From positions 26,043,741-26,107,740 of the forward strand of contig CM035171.1 in assembly GCA_020205615.1 (NCBI GenBank): 64,000 bases of DNA, given 5' to 3'. Below, in pieces: positions 1 through 11,865 of the stretch. Origin of the DNA: Panax quinquefolius. Lineage: Eukaryota; Streptophyta; Magnoliopsida; Apiales; Araliaceae. The first letter of the stretch is position 1, and each line of letters begins with the position of its first letter. A program made the position numbers and the translations under genes. The notes below the pieces were generated by a model. It saw only the letters and a list, made by a program, of their open reading frames with translations. It ran no database searches and was not told the origin of the DNA.

Positions 1-1386
1 ATGTGTATGTTTGATAGTTAAAATCTATTAAGATTAGACATATATTATTAGGATTAGGCGCGGTTCTTAAAAATAATGCATATGGTAAGTTCGTGACTCA
101 TAATAATATGGTATGTTTTGAATCCCTCAGCGAATGGACGCCTAGGGTCTAACTTGGATAAGTTCTTAAACTCATATTATTGTGGCAAGTCCAGAACTTC
201 CAATGTGCGGTAAGTTTGATGAACTGGGGTATAATTAAGTTGTAAATATAGTATTGAGGATGATAGGAATAGATAGACCTATTAAGCAATGGATCATTAT
301 AGAAAGTGGAGTTGATGGTGGAAACATAGGTATTCTAAATCTACTAGCTATGCTAGACTTTCAAAATTTATTGACTTCGTGTTGATGTTTACACTTTTAT
401 TTTCTTGAAAAACATTAGATAAAATGATGGAACCAATGAGTTTTAACAACAATATTGTTATTCGTATGTTTATGCTAATTGCTTTGGCTAGACAAAAATG
501 ATTTGCAATATATCAAAATGTATTTTATATCATTAATGCATCATGTAACCTGGTGCAAAGATGATAAAAACGATGGAGTCATCAATGCATTATTACCTAG
601 TGTTGGATGTGATCTAAGGATTGTCAGCCCACTATGGTATGATGTAGTATGATAAAATCACCAAATGACGAAATCCTCAACGGATTGTAAATACAGTGCG
701 GTATCATGACGTCATAAAAAGATTTTTGAGATTTCTTTAAGATATGAGAAATCCTCAACGGACTGTATGATGTATTATATATGTCAAAAGTATGAAATGT
801 GAAAGTCAATCTATGACTATGATGATTGAATTATGAATGTTGATTGAGTAAGGAACTCAATCTTTATAGTTGTTATGTGAACTACAACATGTATGCTATG
901 TTTGTTTATGATTATTCTTGTATGTTGAGCATGTTATTATGTCTTTACGTGATGCATGAAAATCTGTTAGATTTTCTTTGAAATGTCGAGCTCATTCTTG
1001 CAAATAACCATTTTTGCAGATTCAAGAATTGAAGGTAACGCTATGTGCTACTTGATTGTTATGGATCAAAAGTGATATATGAAGATTTAATATCCTAGCT
1101 AAGTTGTTATTCTTGTAAACCATGTCTAATGTTTCGGTAAATGTATTAATGTTGTAATTGTAATATTATTTTGTGAATGTAAACTGTTGTTGTATTAAAA
1201 TGATTCTGAGATATTTAGATGTAAAGGTTGAAGGTTTTGGGAACGAGGATAGTTTGTAGTAGAAAATTTTAATTATTCCCCAAATTTTAATGGTTGTATT
1301 ATCGTTTAATGATGTAAAATTAAAGGTTGAATGTATTATTAACGACTGAAGTCGAGAATTAAATTATATGAATTTTGGGGTCGTTA
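1..1386 (+). mobile_element. 3' part of a coding-poor large-LTR retrotransposon (C/D family), cut by the window edge
   Basis: Positions 1-785 resemble the interior of the complete element C at about 10650-11330; both carry CAGCGAATGGACGCC (128-142 and 10762-10776) and the same order of diverged blocks. Positions 786-1386 resemble 2945-3616, the 3' part of another LTR of this family, and end in a TTTTGGGGTCGTTACA-type terminus. I read this as the interior tail plus the end of a 3' LTR. The jump at about 785 suggests that the first part of the LTR is deleted. There is no coding capacity. The sequence after 1386 is a hAT relic that starts mid-gene, so this element probably inserted into it. Confidence 0.55.
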
Positions 1387-2100
1387 CAGCTACCAAAGTT
1401 TAAGGGAGTGATTACGAAAGCAAAAGCCTTTACTATATTTATTTATGCACATCATAAGACATTGGCATTGATGAGGAAGCATACAAAAAAGAGAGACATA
1501 GTGAGGTCGGGCGCCACTAGATTTGCAACTTCTTTCTTGACTTTGCAAAGTTTGATGGAAAAGAAAGAGAATTTGAGGTATACGTTTACTAGTAGTGAAT
1601 GGGATCAATGCAAATGGTTGGAAAATATTAAGGGGAAAATGATGTATGCTACCGTCTTGAGTTTGAGTTTTTGGAATGGAGTAACACTATTCTTGAAAGT
1701 GTTTTCTCCATTGGTAAAGGTGTTTTGCCTTATTGATGGAGACCGAAAGCCATCAATGGGTTTTTTATTTGAAGAACTCAAAAAAAATAAAGGAAGAGAT
1801 CAAAGAGGAATTCAAAAATAATGAGACTAACTATCGTCCCATTCTCGAGATTATCGATGCTTAAGCCAAAGACCAGCTTGATAGTCCATTGCATTTGATG
1901 GCATACCTACCCTTATTACTTCTTTAAAGATCCTAGCATACAAAGTGATCCACTTATCATGTATGCGATGTTTACTTGTGTTGAAAAGTTCTTTCCCGGT
2001 GACTGATATGCGAAGTCTTGTCATAAATACAGAGTTGTTGAAGTATAAGAAAAAAAAGGGTGGGTTTGGATTTTGATAGCAGTGCATCTGTGCTGGTAGC
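1387..2100 (+). pseudogene. hAT-superfamily transposase relic (DUF659 / dimerisation region)
   Basis: The reading frame from 1387 to 1821 has the layout of plant BED/DUF659 hAT transposases: FIYAHHKTLALMRKHTK, then GATRFATSFLTLQSL, then FTSSEWDQCKW, then PLVKVFCLIDGDRKPSMGF. The family continues as an alpha-helical region with a dimerisation patch. The similarity goes on past the stop at 1822, with QLDSPLHLMAYL at about 1873-1910. After a frame change come FFKDPSIQSDPLIMYAMFTC and KYKKKKGGFGF, reaching about 2090. At least two stops and two frame changes make it a pseudogene. The N-terminal BED finger and most of the catalytic domain would lie to the left, beyond the LTR end at 1386. The family call is firm; the exact subfamily is not. 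Confidence 0.8.
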
Positions 2101-2155
2101 CAAGCTAAACCGAGCACAGCTGCGCTAGTCCAAGGCCATGGACATAAAAGAAGGT

Positions 2156-3616
2156 TTATAAGTATGTTTAGGGGAAATTGATAATATTTCATTTTAATTA
2201 ATATTAAACACTTAATGTGGTATAATGAGAAACGTAAAGGGCTTAACTTATTGTTAAGTAAAGAATTAAAATTAGGATTGTAAAGCATAAGATGAATGGA
2301 ACTTAATAATTTATATTTAACGTTATTCACATAAGTTGATATAGTGGAGAACTTTAAAGAACTTAACTACATGTTAAGATTAAAAGATGTTATTTAGAAG
2401 CATGATGTGAAGGTTCTTAATTAAATCCAAATGAACCTAATACATATCTTATGTGTTGTAAAGAAAAACAAACTTTAACGATTTGACTGAATGTTAAGTG
2501 TCGATTATAGAGATTTATAAAGGGACTTAAGACGAAGGTTAATTTAATGACTTAACTAAATTTTAAATGTCAAACAAAGAGAAGTATGAAGGAAAATAAG
2601 ATAAAGGTTTATTTAATTAACCTTAATTAAGTTTATTGAATATTAAACTCATAATATAGGGTCATGACAAACCTTAAACACTTGATTGAGCATCGAGTGA
2701 CGATTAGAAGGAAATATATTGAAGTGAAAGATCAAGATTATAAGTCAATGTAATCTAATTGATTTCATTGTATATGTAGCTGATACTTGTATATATGAAC
2801 TTTTGGACTAATGTAGGATAAACGCAAAGCAATTAAGAGGTAGTTGGTAATCAACAAACCAGACAAGTCTTCAGGTCCTATTTGCTATGTGTACTTGATG
2901 ATGAATTGTTTTAATCTGTATTGCAAAGATATTACATATATTGTGAGCATGAAATGTTAAAGTCAATTTATGACTACATTGATTGAGAAAAGAATGTTGA
3001 TTGAGTAAGGAACTCAATCTTTATACTTGTTATGTGAACTGAAGCATGTATGATATGTTAACCTAATGATTATGTTGTATAATCTGAGCATGTTACTTAT
3101 GTGCTACGTGATGCATGAAAGATGGTAGATTTACTGGGTTGTCGAGCTCAAGCTTGCAAATAACCATTTTTGCAGGTTAAGAATTCAAGGTAACGCTATG
3201 TTCTACTTGATGACATGAATCAGAAGTAATGCATGAAGATTTAAATACTTTAGCTGAGTTGATAATATTTTGAACCATTTTTAAGGTTCCAGATGATGTA
3301 CTTGATAAATCACAATGATTATGTAACGATAAGTTGTAAAGTTTTAGTTATCTGATATGTAAAGATTATCGGGTTGAAATGTAAGATTTTATAAAATTAC
3401 TCTATTAAAGCGAATCATAGAATAGATTTGATTCAAATATATGTAGATGATAAAGGTTATGATTCGGGAAATGTAGATAAAGAAGACAAAAATATTTGAA
3501 ATTATTCCGCATTTTATTAAGTTTAGTATCAAATAATGATGTAAAAATTGGTAGTTAGATGTATTGTTAACGACCGAAGTCGAGAGATGAATTGTATGAA
3601 TTTTGGGGTTGTTATA
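2156..3616 (+). repeat. LTR of a second C/D-family element (start uncertain)
   Basis: The right end is defined by TTTTGGGGTTGTTATA at 3601-3616 followed at once by a primer-binding-like site. The segment 2945-3616 matches 786-1386. The left end is not visible: AT-rich sequence with repeated TTAACT/TTAAGT words begins after the hAT relic at about 2156, and I find no clear TGTGACAACC terminus. No ORF of note. It is probably a truncated or strongly diverged 5' LTR. Confidence 0.5.
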
Positions 3617-4342
3617 GTTAGTATCAGAGCTGTAGGTTATAAACCTTAGGTAAGAGTACCTTAGACTATAACCTTAGAGAAGGAAGGTTAAGATCATTAA
3701 AGATAAACTCAGATAGAGTTTGAACAATAAGAGATAAATTTAGTAGATGTATAAAGAAGAGATTAAGAAGAATCTTGAAGTATCTAAAAGATGAGAATCA
3801 GGAGTTGCCTGACTCCCGTAATAAAGATGTTAAGTGATAATAATTAGACGATGTCTATAAGATGAAGACGATAAAATAATAAGAATGAACTCAAATAGAG
3901 TTTAGTTGATGATAAATTCAGAGAATGTATATGAAACAAGTTAAGATAATGTGTGTAGGTTCAAAGAAGAACTTGAAGAGCCAAAAAATCAAGGAACACC
4001 TAAGTTTTATAATCATAAGATGACATAATTAAAGAGGAAAGAATGAGGATCGTAAAACCAAAATGATCATAAAATAATAAAAGAATCATAAGGGAGATTA
4101 CTGTAGAATAAGATCACAACGTGATCTGTTTAAGTTGTAAATGAAAGATGCTCTGTAATGATTGAATAGTTATTGTTTGATGCTATAAGAGAAGGTACTA
4201 TGATATAGTACGAGATAAACTCACGATGAGTTATAAGTGATGAAATACAAAAAAATTGTATTGAGCAAATAACAAGTTAGGAGCAAAATAGAATTGGTTG
4301 GGATTTCAATTGAGGACTCATGTGATTGATGAGTTGTACAAA
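3617..4342 (+). mobile_element. Non-coding interior (5' part) of the second C/D-family element
   Basis: After the primer site the sequence follows the interior of C from 10024: GCTGTAGGTTAT, then CCTTAGGTA, then purine-rich text with many GATAAA/AGTTGAT words, and near the end GGGATTTCAATTGAGGA (compare GGGGATTCAATTGAGGA near 10480). It contains no convincing ORF. It stops at 4342, where an E-family LTR in minus orientation begins, so E probably inserted into this interior. Confidence 0.5.
3619..3630 (+). other. Primer binding site, initiator Met tRNA type
   Basis: TAGTATCAGAGC lies two bases after the LTR end. It differs by one base from TGGTATCAGAGC, the usual complement of the plant initiator Met tRNA 3' end. 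It fixes the LTR/interior boundary and the plus orientation of this copy. Confidence 0.65.
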
Positions 4343-5300
4343 TATTGGGTAAAATATTGTTACACACATCACACAAGTATACGTGGTCAACAAGTAATAA
4401 AGTGTAAGTAGAGTATCATTCCCACAGAGAAAATAACTTAAATTTAATCTAACAACTACCAAATTTATATTATCTCAATTTTATCAAATGAATAATTCAT
4501 TGTATAAATTTATGAAAACTATTAATTAACTAAAACTAACTAATTACCACAAGATTCAATCAAGAATTGGAGATTTAAGCCTACAACTTCACATAATGCT
4601 TCACTCAGATCAGCACACTTCCTTTTAATTCAAATTAACTATTCCAGATTGTTAATCAATTACATGCGATATATAGATATATCTCTATCTTAAGCATAAA
4701 TTATGAATTCCGAAATTAAGAAAAAATCACAATCACACGCTACTATAATTAGGTCTTAACTTATATTCCATCTCTCGATTTCATATAAGTTATTAGATAA
4801 TTATTGATTAGGCAATTATATAATTTAAGTACAGAATATAGTAGATAACCATGAAAATAGTCTCAATGAATTACAATAGAAGTATGTCAATCCTCGTTAC
4901 ACAATAAGATACATTGTAAACTTAAATAGGAAAATTAGTTCATCGTCAATGAAGTAACACCCAAAATCCACAAAGAATTAAGCATACTGAATTAAAAGAT
5001 AGAAGATGAAGAAAGAGAATTAAAATTGATAAGCATTCTGATGCTCTTCTCCACGTTCGTCTTCAATTCTTCGCGCTAATCTCCTTACTTCAATTCTCTA
5101 ATACGTGACCAAAACTAGGGTTTGATTAATTATGTTCCTCTCCCTTTTCTTCCCTTCAAATTGCCTTTTATATGTTTCTAATTGTGCTCCAAAACTGCCC
5201 CAAAAAGATCTGCAATATCCTAACAGCAATAGGAAACTCCAACTTAAAATCGATACCCATACTGGTGCATATTTAAGCTCGAGGAAGCGCCCACCGACAT
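4343..5300 (-). repeat. E-family LTR, 3' portion (interrupted by the A-prime LTR)
   Basis: The left edge (TATTGGGTAAAATA, then CAAGTATACGTGGTCAACAAGTAA and TATCATTCCCACAG) is the reverse complement of the end of the plus-strand E LTR at about 60015-60089, which reads CGATACTTTATTC and TTACTTGTTGATCACGTACA. Its missing 5' portion is at 55414-55602, on the far side of the nested block. The small ORFs here (for example 5132-5317) have no recognisable content and I leave them uncalled. Confidence 0.6.
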
Positions 5301-5492
5301 TGACACCCCCAAAATAGGTCCACACAACCCATTCCGAGTAGCCAGATATCACACTACAGAAATCAAATATAAACTTTAGTTATACAACTGTTGAACTGTT
5401 GTGCAAAGTACGACAACACATAAGTTGTGAGTTTTATTACAAATATATGTAAATCTCATGGTGCCTCGACCACGACACCTTATAATGGTACT

Positions 5493-5861
5493 TTACATAA
5501 AAGTACAGTCAATAACTGTTTTAGAAATTAAAATCTTTGGAAAATGCTCAAGGAAACCTTCATACATAATAGGCCATGCATCTAAGTTATGATAGATATC
5601 ATATGACTCGAGAATTATCATTGGTTGACCCAATAGACCCCAAAGAAAAATGAGAAGATTGCTATCATGTTCTTTCAAATGGTGAGTCTTCTCTTGACAT
5701 ATAATTATCTCCATTGTCTCCAATTGAGAATTATATTTCAACCAAACTCCAAGATTATATAGGTAGTGCTCATAGATATAATCAGCAAGTGGATGTACAC
5801 AACCCGGTCTTATGATAACACGAAGTCGTAGGTCATTAGACATCTTGTATGATAGTGGCAA
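5493..5861 (-). CDS. Unrecognised 122-codon reading frame inside an LTR
   Basis: I do not recognise this protein. It is an uninterrupted minus-strand frame whose text looks coding rather than random, with ordinary amino-acid composition, two Trp and few low-complexity runs. Examples are RPGCVHPLADYIYEHYLYNL and LLIFLWGLLGQPMII. The frame can be followed upstream for a few residues (LPLSYKMSND) before the element C junction. It lies where the A LTRs have no counterpart, so it may be a captured host-gene exon or part of another mobile element. There is no clear signal peptide; one short hydrophobic stretch sits near residues 70-82. It could equally be chance: the host sequence is AT-rich and no promoter or splice signals are obvious. 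Confidence 0.25.
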   Translation of the reverse strand: MPLSYKMSNDLRLRVIIRPGCVHPLADYIYEHYLYNLGVWLKYNSQLETMEIIICQEKTHHLKEHDSNLLIFLWGLLGQPMIILESYDIYHNLDAWPIMYEGFLEHFPKILISKTVIDCTFM

Positions 5862-5929
5862 AACACCCTTCCAAAGTTGGGTTCACTTCACCCTATTCGG
5901 TTCACCAAAATCAACGGTTAAATGACGTA

Positions 5930-5934
5930 TAAAA
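5930..5934. repeat. Target-site duplication, left copy (TAAAA)
   Basis: TAAAA directly precedes the TGTGACAACC start of element C. The same five bases directly follow its end at 25181-25185. A 5-bp duplication is typical of LTR-retrotransposon integration. Confidence 0.85.
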
Positions 5935-6186
5935 TGTGACAACCCGAGAATTTTGAATATTTTTAAAATTTTCATTAATTGATTTAAGGTTCAGTATTAG
6001 AACCTAGACAGAAAATAAGTGTATGCGTTTGATATTTTTAAGATAGAATTTTGAGGATTTCAAAATTCTGTGAAGGATCTAGGTGAATTATCCAGGATTA
6101 AGGAGAACGTGATTATGTTACGTGTGTATGTATATGATGATATGTGGTTAAGGGTTAAGGGTTGACCGGATAAACTATATATAACA

Positions 6187-6890
6187 AACCCTAAATATAT
6201 ATATAAAAACGTCGGCGTTAGGTAAGAAAAACCTAGCGATTAACAAGAAACCCTAAAACCTAGGTTACGAAACCCTAATTTGATTTGCGAATCAAAACCC
6301 TAAATTGGGAATTTAAAACCCTAATCTGGGAACTTAAATGATTATTATATTGATTAAGTGTTATTAATTAGTATATTAATTAGGTTAAAGCTTAATTAAT
6401 TAGCAAACCCTAATTTCAAATTTAGAAAACCCTAATTTCGGGATTTGAAACCTTAATTTATAATTAGGGAAAACGAAAGTGTTAATTTAATACTTTTAAT
6501 GCTAATTAGGAAATATTAATCCCAATATTCAAGTTAAGTAATTAGAAAACCCTAATCTAATTACGAAAAATTTAATTTCTAAATTAGAAAATTATTTTTT
6601 CTATTAGAAACCCTAATTCGGGGATTATAAACCCTAATGACCAATTATGACCCTAATTGCTAAATTAGCAATTTTAATTAAGAAATGTTAATCCTAATTA
6701 GCAAGATTTAATTTGTGGTTAAGAAATTTTAATATAATTAGAAAATTCTAATTATAATTTAGAAATATTAATTTTCTATTTTTGAAAACCTAAATTGGAA
6801 CTTTTAAAAAATTAAATTGCAAACCCTAAAATTTTTCAAACCCTAAACCCTAAATTTTTTCAAACCCTAACCAAACCCTAAACCCTAAGG
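6187..6890 (+). repeat. Interspersed telomere-like AAACCCTAA words (LTR copy 1)
   Basis: About 18 copies of ACCCTAA or AAACCCTAA, the plant telomere unit / telo-box core, lie at irregular spacing among AATTAG-type sequence. They become almost contiguous at about 6820-6890. The 3' LTR repeats the block at about 12115-12832. The units are degenerate and interspersed, so this is not a chromosome end. Confidence 0.8.
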
Positions 6891-9253
6891 GATTGATCAA
6901 TTGTCTAAAATACCAATAAAATTAAATGCTAAAAGACAATTTTTCCTTTTGTTGCATTATTGGACTTTACTTGCAAGAGTTGGCCTAGTGAAGTGGGTGA
7001 ACCACCCTAGCCTATACATGTGACTGAAATCCAGCAATATCAGCTCCCATGTCAGCCATTACATTACATACAATAGATACATAAGATTAAAGAAAGAGAA
7101 AAATCTCATTTTAATTCTCATTTTCTCCCAAGACTCTCTCTCTCTAGAAATTCGGGAGATAGAGTGAGAAAGAGTGATAAACTAAAGCCATGATCATTTC
7201 ATATCAAACTTAGATCAGATCACAAGGTCAGAATCAAGAGCAAGCCTTAAAAGTGGTATAAACCCTAAATTTTAGAAATTATATGATATGATGTTATATG
7301 TTGTAATTGATTGTGTAAAGTTGTGTAATGAGGTGTCTTTTAGTGATCTGGGTTGTTAAATCCCAGATCCATAACATCAAAATGCTCGGATTTGATGATT
7401 TTTGAAATCTGGAAAAAAGTTGAAAAGTGGCCTGACAGTCGAATGTCAGAGCCTTAGATCTTTATACATTATCTGTTTAGGGTGTTTAGTGTTTTGGATC
7501 TGTTCTATGACATGAGTACTGTGATCTGAAACTAGAAGAAAGGTCATATAATGTCTAGATCGTAAGATATGAGCAGTCAAACTGCGTTGACCGGTCATGG
7601 AGACTGAGCTGGGCAACCCAGAAACCCAGATCTCGTCTGACAACATTTTCTAAGTCCTTGATCTTGCTTCTGTTAAGTGTTTTAGTTATGTTGTTGATTT
7701 CATATTGTAGTTATCTACATTCTCAAACCACTAGATACCTCAGATCGTACTCAGAATCACATTTATTAGTGGTCACAACACCGTTGACCTACATGTCAGA
7801 AGGAGATTCTGGGTAACACAGAATCTCCAAGACTCGTTTCCTGACCACTAGTTTTACCGGACTTGATAGCTTAGATCTGTTGTTGTTAAGATGATCTGAG
7901 GTTATGTAGTTGTACAGGAACATGAGTACTACACAATGGAACATTAAAATTACATTATTCATACCTGGAAGACCTAGATCCGGAGGTTCAATGTAAGACT
8001 ATAGCAGTTCTTGATTCACGAAAACCCGAAATGAAAACGATTCGACATGATATTTGGTTGCTTAGATCTCTTACTGGTGAAATGTTTTGGCCATGATCTT
8101 AATATGTAGTTGTAGTATTGCACGTATACTACAATCTACACACTTTATCTAACACAGAACACTACGAGAACAAGGATCAAAAGTTGGTCAAACCACCCCC
8201 AACTGCCTCACTCGACATGTTTTTACAGGCAAGGCTCAAGAACACACTGAAGAAACAACAATGCAATGACAGATTCTTCTTGAAACCCTTTAAGCGACAC
8301 TTATTTTATTTAAAAAATAATTATTTTAATTAAACAAATCGAATTAAATGGTTTTAATTTATTTATTAAAAATACATAATAAATTCTAAAAAATTATTTT
8401 AAAGTCTGAAAAATAGATTTTAATTATTTTGAGTATATTTCATAAATATTTAATATTTTTGGAATGTAAATGGTATTTAATTAATTTAATTATAATATTA
8501 AATAAATGATTTAAAAATGATTTTAATTCATGAAAATCATGAAAAATTATATTATGATATTAGAAAATATTTTAAGTTATTTTTGATGACTTTTAATATT
8601 TTGTGATGAAATTCATTAATTAATCAATATTAATGGCAATTAGTTTATTTAATAAATATAATAAATAAATTATGGAAAAATAGAATTAATATTTTATAAA
8701 TCATATTAAAATGATTTAAGTGATATAAAAATATTTTAAGTTATAACCTATGACTTTTGATATTTTGTCATGAAAATATTAATATTTTAATATTAAAAGC
8801 AATTATCGAATAATAAATTGAATGGTTTAAAAATCATATAAAGGTGATTTTAAAGTATTAAAAATACTTTATGATATTATAAATATATTATAATATTATG
8901 ATATGTATTTCATTAATATTTAATAATAAATAAATATTAATGATAAAAAAGAATTATGTGGTATTTAATTCATTTAAATACGTTATTAATGATTAAAAAT
9001 ACGCGATAAATGGTAATAATTATCTAAAAATTATTATAAGTCTATGAAAAATATTTTGACTGATATTAAAATTATCTGAGTTAATTGTTATGTGTTAGTC
9101 AGAGTTTAATTGAATTTAGACTCGATAAAAGTCTCACTAGACCGTCGAGATGTTAGAATTGTGTCGGGTTCAACTCGGCAATATAGTTTGACTAATAATC
9201 AAGAGTCTTATATGTGTTATAGGTGATAGGATTATGTGTTATGTGTTTAGGTT

Positions 9254-9256
<3 letters not shown>

Positions 9257-9296
<40 letters not shown>
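9257..9296. repeat. (AT)n microsatellite
   Basis: Uninterrupted TA dinucleotides of about 40 bp. The matching place in the 3' LTR (about 15176-15214) also has the run, so it was present in the parent element. Confidence 0.9.
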
Positions 9297-9297
<1 letters not shown>

Positions 9298-10024
9298 TAT
9301 TATATTGTGATGATATTATTCTAATATTGGAGATCTATATTACTAATATTAGGTCTTGGATAAAGCATTATAAATTGCGTTTGCGGTAATCAGCAGTTCG
9401 AGCAAGTTTGTTTTTTTACTTAACTCTACTAAGAGTGTTTCATTCGGATAAGCTTATGGTTAATCATTCTTTGGTTGCCATGAATTGTACTCTGTACATA
9501 TTGCATGTATAAAGTCGGTATGAAAGGTTGATCACCTTCATTACCAGTTGGTTCGAGATATATTTGTTCATGTATAATACTTGTTCGATCATAAATTTGT
9601 TCTGCTAGTTCACAATTATATTGTTGAATTATAGCCAGCCAATTATTCAAATCATTTCAATCATGATATATCGTTATATTATTGAATTTAAACTTGCTGG
9701 GCAACTTTCATGCTCACCCTTGCTATATCATGATAAAACATTGCAGATTAAGACGAACGCGTCGGATACAAGGAAATGTTAAAGACAGTGTCAGCTTAAA
9801 GTTAATGTGTGCAGTAGATTTGTAATAGTGTTGTATAATAATAATGTTATGTGTTAGAAAAGTTATATATGTGTATTAAGTTAAGGTTACTCGACCTTGG
9901 GAATAGTGTGTAATGTATTGTATAAACAATTTATGTTTATATCTTTCGCAAATAGTAATAGTTGTATAGAATGATCGAACCGGATCCGCGGTGATTCGGG
10001 ACCTCGGATTCGAGGCCGTCACAG

Positions 10025-10037
10025 TTGGTATCAAAGC
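10025..10037 (+). other. Element C primer binding site
   Basis: TTGGTATCAAAGC directly follows the 5' LTR end. It resembles the initiator Met tRNA complement TGGTATCAGAGC with one change (G to A). Confidence 0.75.
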
Positions 10038-11849
10038 TGTAGGTTATATACCTTAGGTAGGAATACCTGAGACTAATAACCGCAGTGATTAGGATAATAC
10101 TAACTCACATATAGTTAGTTGGTCGATAAGATTCAAAGATGAATCTCAGCGAGTTATAAGATATAGAGTTCCTTAACTCTGATAATAAAGTTGAACTGTA
10201 AGTGGTGAATAGATAGAGTCTAAAAGACTAAAAGTACAGTGATAGAAGATCGTAAAACAAAACGATCATAGATATAGAAATGAATTGTAATATATACGAT
10301 GAGATCACCCCGTGATCGGATAAGGTTATAGTATGGAGGAGGATCAAGCGAATGATTGAAAAGTTTACAGCAAGATTGATGGGTGTCAGTTGTACTATGA
10401 ATTAGTACAGATTCAAGAAAGGATTATGAATACGGATTAAATGAAATTCGTATTGAGAAGGGAGTTAGTGTTAGGTGGGGATTCAATTGAGGATTCATGT
10501 CGGCAGCTGAGTTGTATGATTCCTTGTGTGGGCGGGGAATTGTACTTGGTGTAAAAACTACTTAGTTCTGACAATGATAATCATTGAAATATTTGTGTCG
10601 CGCTATTTGATATATGCATGTTAAGAGGGTGATTCCTTTCTCATGTGTATAACAGATAGATAGGTCATAGGTAGAGGATATAAGGTTAAGTACGAGTTCT
10701 TAAAACTCATACTTATGTGACATACTTGATTTATAGTTATATGAAATGTTTATGAACCCCTCAGCGAATGGACGCCAAATATCAGACTAGGATAAGTTCT
10801 TAAACTTTTATGATTGTGGCAATTTATGGACTCATAAGTGTGGTTTTACGAACTGGGTATAGTTGTGTGTAAATGGAATATTGAGGATAATAGGAACAGA
10901 TAGATTGTTAAGAGAATGATTATTAGTGGAGACATAAGTTTTGCGAAACTCCTAGCTATGCTAGACTTCGAAATTTTGACATCAAGCTAAATACGCACTA
11001 TGTGCTTTTAAAAAAAATATAGACTCGTAATCATTTTTGAAACGGTTTAAAGTATAGTCTATGCTACTTATTTAATTTAAGCGAAAATTATTTGAAATAT
11101 CAAAGTTATTTTATTTATCACCATGTACCATATAACTTTAGTGGTGAGAGATGATAAAAATTTGATGGAGTTATAAATCTGAGAATACTTAGTGTGAATT
11201 TGATCTAAAATTGTTGTTCCACTATTGTATGATGATTGTTATGACAAAAGTAATACAATGACGGCATCCTCAAATGGATTTATTAATCTGATATGACATC
11301 ATAGCGTCATTCTCGAAAATATTTTCAAAAATTTTAATTTGCCAACGGGGTTTGGCTACACTTTAATAATTGATTGAATTGAATTATTGATATGAGTCTA
11401 TCTTTATTCGATTCAAACTAGACTAATGTTACAAAAACTCTAAAGTGTTCATTGAAGAAATTTCCTAACCAAATTGTTTTGATGCGGAATCTATGATATG
11501 ACTTAGGTGAACTATGTTGTTTGGATAAATAATCCAATCAAGTAAGCGTAAATATTCGCTATACATAATTAATCGTTATGCATGGCGTAAGAATACGATA
11601 AATTTGATCACCTAAATTACTAACAACGGTAGTTTACCTTCTTTGTGATTGTAAACATACCAAGTAATGTATTATTTTTGCGGTATGATAAAAACTATTA
11701 AAACTATGTGTTCATGGTCTATATGACCCCTCAGCACAATTTGAAAACCTTTACTCTTGTGAGTGGTGTATTGGGTAACAAGCGAATATGTATGAATGGT
11801 GTAAGTAGTATGGTGTAAGGTGTAAGGTAAATTTTGGGGATGAAATTTT

Positions 11850-11865
11850 TAGAAGAAGGGGTGAA
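11850..11865 (+). other. Polypurine tract of element C
   Basis: AGAAGAAGGGGTGAA lies immediately before TGTGACAACC. It is the expected plus-strand primer position. Confidence 0.7.

Larger units (their letters stand above)
5301..5934 (-). repeat. A-prime LTR, 3' terminal piece, with an embedded orphan segment
   Basis: Read on the minus strand the piece ends GGGGGTGTCA. On the plus strand TGACACCCCCAAAATAGGT and the following blocks, including CATAAGTTGTGAGTTTT and ACAAATAT, track the reverse complement of the end of the A LTRs (28500-28678). Position 5934 is the break where element C inserted. A-LTR similarity is lost between about 5460 and 5880, where an unrelated reading frame sits. Confidence 0.6.
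5935..10023 (+). repeat. Element C 5' LTR
   Basis: Begins TGTGACAACCCGAGAATTTT and ends GAGGCCGTCACA. Contents in order: a block rich in AAACCCTAA words (6187-6890); a CT-rich leader-like stretch (about 7118-7170) suggesting the transcription start region; two similar stretches with TCAGATCT-type words (7300-8100); a very AT-rich half (8290-9070); and an (AT)n run at about 9257-9296. The likely TATA box at about 7070 reads TACATAAG, while the 3' LTR has TATATAAG. Small ORFs inside it are not conserved as frames in the second LTR. Confidence 0.88.
10024..11865 (+). other. Element C interior: non-coding
   Basis: No reading frame of 60 codons or more on either strand and no similarity to gag, protease, RT or integrase that I can find. 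The text is rich in GATAAG/GTTATA words, and parts recur in the left-hand family member (1-785, 3617-4342). It ends in the purine-rich tract TTTAGAAGAAGGGG just before the 3' LTR at 11866, which serves as the polypurine tract. Confidence 0.8.

Noticed and set aside
1851..2330. 159-codon minus-strand frame
   Set aside because: Opposite strand of the hAT relic and the following LTR; no recognisable content.
6820..6890. Chromosome-end or true interstitial telomere
   Set aside because: Units are few, degenerate, interspersed and repeated in the partner LTR, so they belong to the retroelement.
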